A DNA stretch of 64,000 nucleotides from Rhynchosporium graminicola (lineage: Eukaryota > Ascomycota > Leotiomycetes > Helotiales > Ploettnerulaceae). A program made the position numbers and the translations under genes. The stretch covers positions 248,001-312,000 of the forward strand of contig FJUW01000052.1 in NCBI GenBank assembly GCA_900074885.1, written 5' to 3'. Numbering within the stretch: the stretch's first letter is position 1; the number at the start of each line of letters is the position of its first letter. Positions 59,836 through 64,000 of this stretch are shown here, piece by piece. The notes beneath the pieces were generated by a model. The model searched no databases. It saw only the letters and a program-made list of their open reading frames with translations, and was not told the DNA's origin.

Positions 59836-61074
59836 TGGAGGTCCTATTTGCTTCCTGTGTGGGTTGGGTTGGATCTCGGCGTGGATAATGGAGATGAGAA
59901 AATTCACTCTGCTTTTTGGAGGATGTCTTTATGGCACGCACTTCCTGGGCACGTAAATGATCTGGTTGGGAAGAGAGATAGCCGCGCATGTGTGATGTGT
60001 CTTTACCGATGTTGCCGAGTTGCTCTTGTTGATGGTGTGTTAAGGAAAAGAACTTCGTCTTTACCATGGTGATCTACTTCAAGTCGAAATCAGCGAAATG
60101 GGGTAAATAACGGATAGCTGCATCGAAATAATATTACTTAGCCTTAGAATACCGACTACACTCAGCATAAGGTGGTGATTGAATTGGGTTGAGTTGAATC
60201 TAGGGTAATAGTCAACTCAACCTAGTTACACTCTGAGTAAGTCTACGTATACCTGGAGTGCTGCTTAATCATTTTATGAATTATCTATAGAGGCATAGAA
60301 GGCAGTGTTTCGGTTATCGCTCTCGCTCTACTCGCGTAAATCGTATACTCTATCGTAGGCAGTGAGATCAAAAATTGCCCCCTTATATCTCGTAAAAAAA
60401 TGTATACATCCTAAGCTTGCTGTTCAGCAATTGAAAGTATTTCTTGAGAAACTATTATGCCTACTTTATACCTACTTTATGCTGATCTATACTACTGGAT
60501 ATACTCTGCGTCTAGGGACTCAACCCAACTCAGAATACCTAGAGTAATTGTGACCAAGTTTGCTTCGGATTCTATGAAAGTCTTGAACCAAGTTTACGGC
60601 TTTAGTAAACAATTAGGTCGGTGAGCAATCTACGGACTCCGGTCCTCATCTTTGAAATCACGATTTTGTCATCAGTAAGAGCAAATCACTTTCGACATCA
60701 ATTTTTGAGGTCTCATTTCGCAAGAAAAAGAAAGCATGTTCGGGGAGTCGGAGACCAAGTTCTGACATCGTTTCTTCCCTGAAAATTCTCACTGTCTGCG
60801 AGAAAGACACATTCGCCGCCAATCATGGCCGGAAATGCTCTCATAGTACTTCGCTCTTCTCTGAAAACAACTCGACAAAATCGGACCTTGATCGCTCGAC
60901 GCAACGTTGTATATCTTCTAGTTATCGCAAGTATTCTTCAAATAAACCTCTGGGCATATGGCAGACCACTCGAGTCCATTCTGTCCGCCCCTTAAGTCAC
61001 CCAGAAAATCTGACAAACTAGGGCTCGGAGTCTTCAGCAACATTGTGTTGGCCTGGGTTGCTCCTGATACCTGT
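59836..61074. other. Region between convergent BTB genes
   Basis: No gene is supported. It contains a short inverted stretch around CAACTCAACC/GGTTGAGTTG near 60180-60230. Confidence 0.4.
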
Positions 61075-61810
61075 CTAACTGATCAAGAGTGCATGGCTCT
61101 TAGTTTTGCAGCAGACCACAGCCATTTCCAGCAGCATTTCTTTCGGAAAGCCATCTGGGTACGAGGAGAACCATTCTGGATTATTCAAACACATACACCG
61201 ATGGAGAAGCATGGTACGCAATGGGCTTTTGGCTGCAGTGTTTGCATAAACGTATATCAGACAGTTCAATGCAGTGAACCCAAAAGCGTCCTGCAGCTCG
61301 ATCATCTCCGCAACAACGGCGTTTTGTAACCTTGGTATCAACAAGCGGTCTGCGAGTATCCAAAGCTCGCAATAATTTGGCATCTCGGAGCTAGCGGTAG
61401 ATTTTGTCTCTGAGTCCACGATGAATTCCTGGGTATAGAGCCAGTGCACCAGCAAATTGACAACTCTTTCGCTTGTCTTCGGAAGCTTGTAGACTTGAGT
61501 TTGTCCCTCTAGGAAACTGCTGTTGAACGCTGCCTTGAGAACTGGGGAGTAATGGCAAGCGAAGTCCTTATGCATGACGAATTTCTTCATCATTTCACCT
61601 TCGCCCGCGATCAAAGTAACAAGAGATTCTTGGTTTCTAGTACTACAGGTAAGCTCAAGTGGCGCAAGGTATGGAAATATTTACTTACGCTAGTCTAGCC
61701 TTCAATTTGGGCTTGGGAGCTGGAGCTGGAGGTCGAGCTGGTTTTTCGATGCTTATAGCGGGAGCTGCTGTGGCAAAAGAAGCAGCTCCAAAAATGGCCT
61801 GGCTTGCCAT
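61075..61810 (-). CDS. BTB/POZ domain protein, intact
   Basis: Two coding exons, 61810-61689 and 61642-61075, joined across a 46-nt intron, give 229 residues. After an Ala/Pro/Lys-rich start (PARPPAPAPKPKLKAR) the BTB fold begins with LVTLIAGEGE and FVMHKDFACHYSPVLKAAF. It continues with FLEGQTQVYKLP, the LVHWLYTQEF strand/helix and LWILADRLLIPRLQN, and ends in helices with VYANTAAKSPLR. Fungal proteins of this compact type lack kelch or zinc-finger partners. Dimerisation or Cul3 adaptor roles are general to BTB domains and not shown here. Upstream, a donor GTAAGT and acceptor GTGCAG bracket a likely 5' UTR intron (about 61818-61881), which supports this start codon. Confidence 0.85.
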
Positions 61811-62924
61811 GTTTCGATAGCCTGCACAACGCCAATTAGCCACACAATGTTTTTCCATGGCGTATGATCGGGAGTGACTTACAAGATGACACGTGGAAAG
61901 TTTTGAGAAGAATTTCACAGGCCGAAGAAGACGATCTTCCACGCGGACACAGGTGAGCCGCTGGAATTGTTGCTTTCGCGAGAACCTTGAACGTCGACGG
62001 CGGGGATTAAGATCTCGGCGCAGGGCTGTGTGCTCAGATGGACTAATCTTGAGAGTCAGCTGCATTTTATTTAGCGGTTGAATGGGAACTTGATCTGTTG
62101 TCGAAGGTGCAGATGAAACCTGAAGTCGTGTTCAGAGAGGCTTGGATGTAAGGTTTGTTTACCTTCAAATATACACCTTCGTATCCGGGAATGACGTATC
62201 TGTCTCGGGGTTGCCGAGGTAAAAGTGTCTCTCAGAGGATTAAGAGCCTCCTGCGTTGATTGCTAAAGTATCGGTGTTTGAAATACGATGTAGGGAGGCC
62301 GTTAAGCATCTTGATGTTGCATGAAGAAAGGAAGTCGCGCGGCGGATGCCAAGGCCCTAAATATCGCTTAGCAGCTTAGCGTGCTTTGGCAATTAAGGAA
62401 CGGCAGACCAGTGAGCTTCCATAGAGGAGTTCAAGACTGTGGCTTTCCTCGATAAGATGGGCTTAGATATTATCGACGACTTCACTCGCTTGGAGACTTG
62501 TAGAGCTCAAAAACTGATTGGCGACCTCGATGACTAAATGGTTGTAAAAGAGCTGCCGGACAACTGAATATACTCACGTTCTCAGAGCTGGATAATTTTG
62601 ACGAGGTACAATTCACAGCATGAGGAAGTCCGAAGTGCTTTTTTCTTCAATTGGTCCAAGATATACATACAGAAAACAGCGCATGACTCTCCAGTTCTAG
62701 GAAGCCCTCGATACCCCAAAGTCCCGCGTACTGTAAAAATCAACAAAGAAACCATTAAACAGGAGTATGATCTAGACCCGAGAACATGTCCTGTCAACAC
62801 AGCTGATTTACTTGGCTGCGCGAGAAGCCGTCCTCACACAAAAACAATCTGGAAATATTAGCATGCGGACTTACTCTAGGACTCCGATGTTTGAATAAGC
62901 TTACATGACATAACTCAAATGAAA
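61811..62924. other. Region between the intact BTB gene and the BTB relic
   Basis: It holds the 5' leader and promoter of the intact BTB gene. No other gene is supported. Confidence 0.4.
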
Positions 62925-63703
62925 CTAGGAACTATCTGAAACTTCGTACTGAGCCCACTTCGACTCTCGACCAAAGTGATTATCGCCCAAATCATGCTCA
63001 TTTCCCATCGCAACCACCATCTCGACCAGCATTTCTCTAGAAAATCGCTGAGGATTCTCATCAATATAGCTTCTGGTCATCCCAGCAGCTCGATGAACCA
63101 GAAACAATCGCAGTAGACTGCCCTTCGCTGTGTTCTCATACGCTCAATGATAGCTCAGAGTAGGCAGCATACCAAAGTAGGCGCGAACCAGATCAAGCTT
63201 GCGCAACACGAGGTTTTGGAGTGGTTGAAGTATGAGCTTGGCGGCCAATACCCACAGCTCTATCAAGGCTCTAGTCTCTGAGTTCTTGTAGACTTGTTCT
63301 TCGAGGGATCGGATGACGATGTCTTGCGAGTAGAACCACTGTACTAGCTTCTGGATGACAGGTCCGGAGATTTCGGGAAATCGGTAAATCTGTGTCTGAC
63401 CTTCGATCAAAATACTGTTAAAGGCAGATTCGAGAACTTGGCAGTAGTGGCAGGCGAATTCTTTGTGGACGATGAACTCGGCTGTATCGGAACCTTTGCC
63501 GGCGATCAGAGTGACAAAGGTCTTGGGATTACCGACAAGCGTTAACTAAAGCCGTGACATGCGCTAATGATGACTTACCTAAAGTTGGGCTTCAACTTCG
63601 ACTTGGACTTCGGCAAGGGTCTTTTGGAGTCAGACGTCGTTGGACTGCTCAAGGTTGAGAACTCGGAATTCTCTGCACAATCCCTTGCTTCTGTCATCTT
63701 CAT
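62925..63703 (-). pseudogene. BTB/POZ gene relic with in-frame stop and out-of-phase first exon
   Basis: The main frame (63545 down) has the BTB order VTLIAGKGSD, EFIVHKEFACHY, LIEGQTQIYRFP, LVQWFYSQDI and LWVLAAKLILQPLQNL. It is clearly related to the intact gene 1.5 kb away. A TGA then interrupts the frame just before YENTAKGSLLRLF, the expected next helix, and the same frame continues to 62925. The putative first exon (63703-63579, Lys-rich) ends in phase 2, while the only near acceptor (63546) would need phase 0 and would leave a 33-nt intron. Both ends therefore fail. A 45-nt intron (GTATGC...ACACAG) could remove the TGA but would also delete the conserved helix start. Confidence 0.6.
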
Positions 63704-64000
63704 AATTTGCCGGGAAACTTCAAGACTCTCTTCGCCTTGCGCGCTGTTATGTAAGTGGAAGGTTGAGAGTATTTGTGGTCAAGCTCGATGTTGTTCTTGA
63801 GATTGTTTTCGGTTTCGAGGCTAAGCGATGCCGCGTTCAGCTTACTCTGAAGCAAGACAGCGCAGGAGCACACAATCGAATGTCTTGCCGTATCTCATTG
63901 CTTGTAATCAATTTGAAAATGGAAAGTCATAATTGTATTAGCATCGTCTAATCAACTTACCAGTCGCGTATTGACAACAATCTGAGTCATCTTGAATTGT
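63704..64000. other. Upstream region of the BTB relic at the window edge
   Basis: On the minus strand an ATG near 63988-63990 is followed within 30 nt by a GTAAGT donor, so a short upstream exon is possible. It cannot be followed beyond the window. Confidence 0.3.

Overview
The window is nuclear DNA of a filamentous ascomycete (Pezizomycotina). The evidence is the many 45-110 nt GT-AG introns, the fungal versions of housekeeping proteins, a fungal hybrid histidine kinase, BTB/POZ proteins in a small local family, small secreted proteins, and long microsatellite-rich intergenic stretches. Gene content fits Leotiomycetes, but that placement is an impression, not a measurement.

Layout. 0-9 kb is a dense conserved block: the 5' half of IRE1 (minus, cut by the window edge), CCT2 (minus), eIF3b (plus) and a 6-phosphogluconate-dehydrogenase-like protein (plus). 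9-23 kb is accessory: a tRNA-Arg(ACG), a frameshifted NIS1-like effector relic, an 11-exon polytopic membrane protein, an unrecognised multi-exon gene, and two secreted paralogues on the minus strand with matching 3' exon structure. 22.4-28.1 kb has no gene I can support. 28-35 kb holds an intronless hypothetical protein and a synaptojanin-type inositide phosphatase. A 4.3 kb intergenic region packed with composite microsatellites then precedes a hybrid histidine kinase (39.2-42.1 kb), followed by a secreted class 3 lipase. 44.4-55.3 kb is sparse: a repeat-bearing lineage-specific gene (or pair) interrupted by one in-frame TAA, and a homocysteine S-methyltransferase. 55.3-64 kb holds a conserved fungal phospho-motif protein with an 8-nt last coding exon, then a BTB/POZ group with one intact member and two broken ones.

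I see no operon-like system or gene cluster. The genes work in separate processes: ER stress, actin/tubulin folding, translation initiation, phosphoinositide turnover, two-component signalling, methionine salvage and secretion. The most unusual material is accessory: the paired secreted proteins, the repeat gene at 47.7-50.2 kb, the decaying BTB and effector copies, and the two-state pentamer microsatellites. Exon coordinates were worked out by hand from splice signals and reading-frame phase, so they are models.
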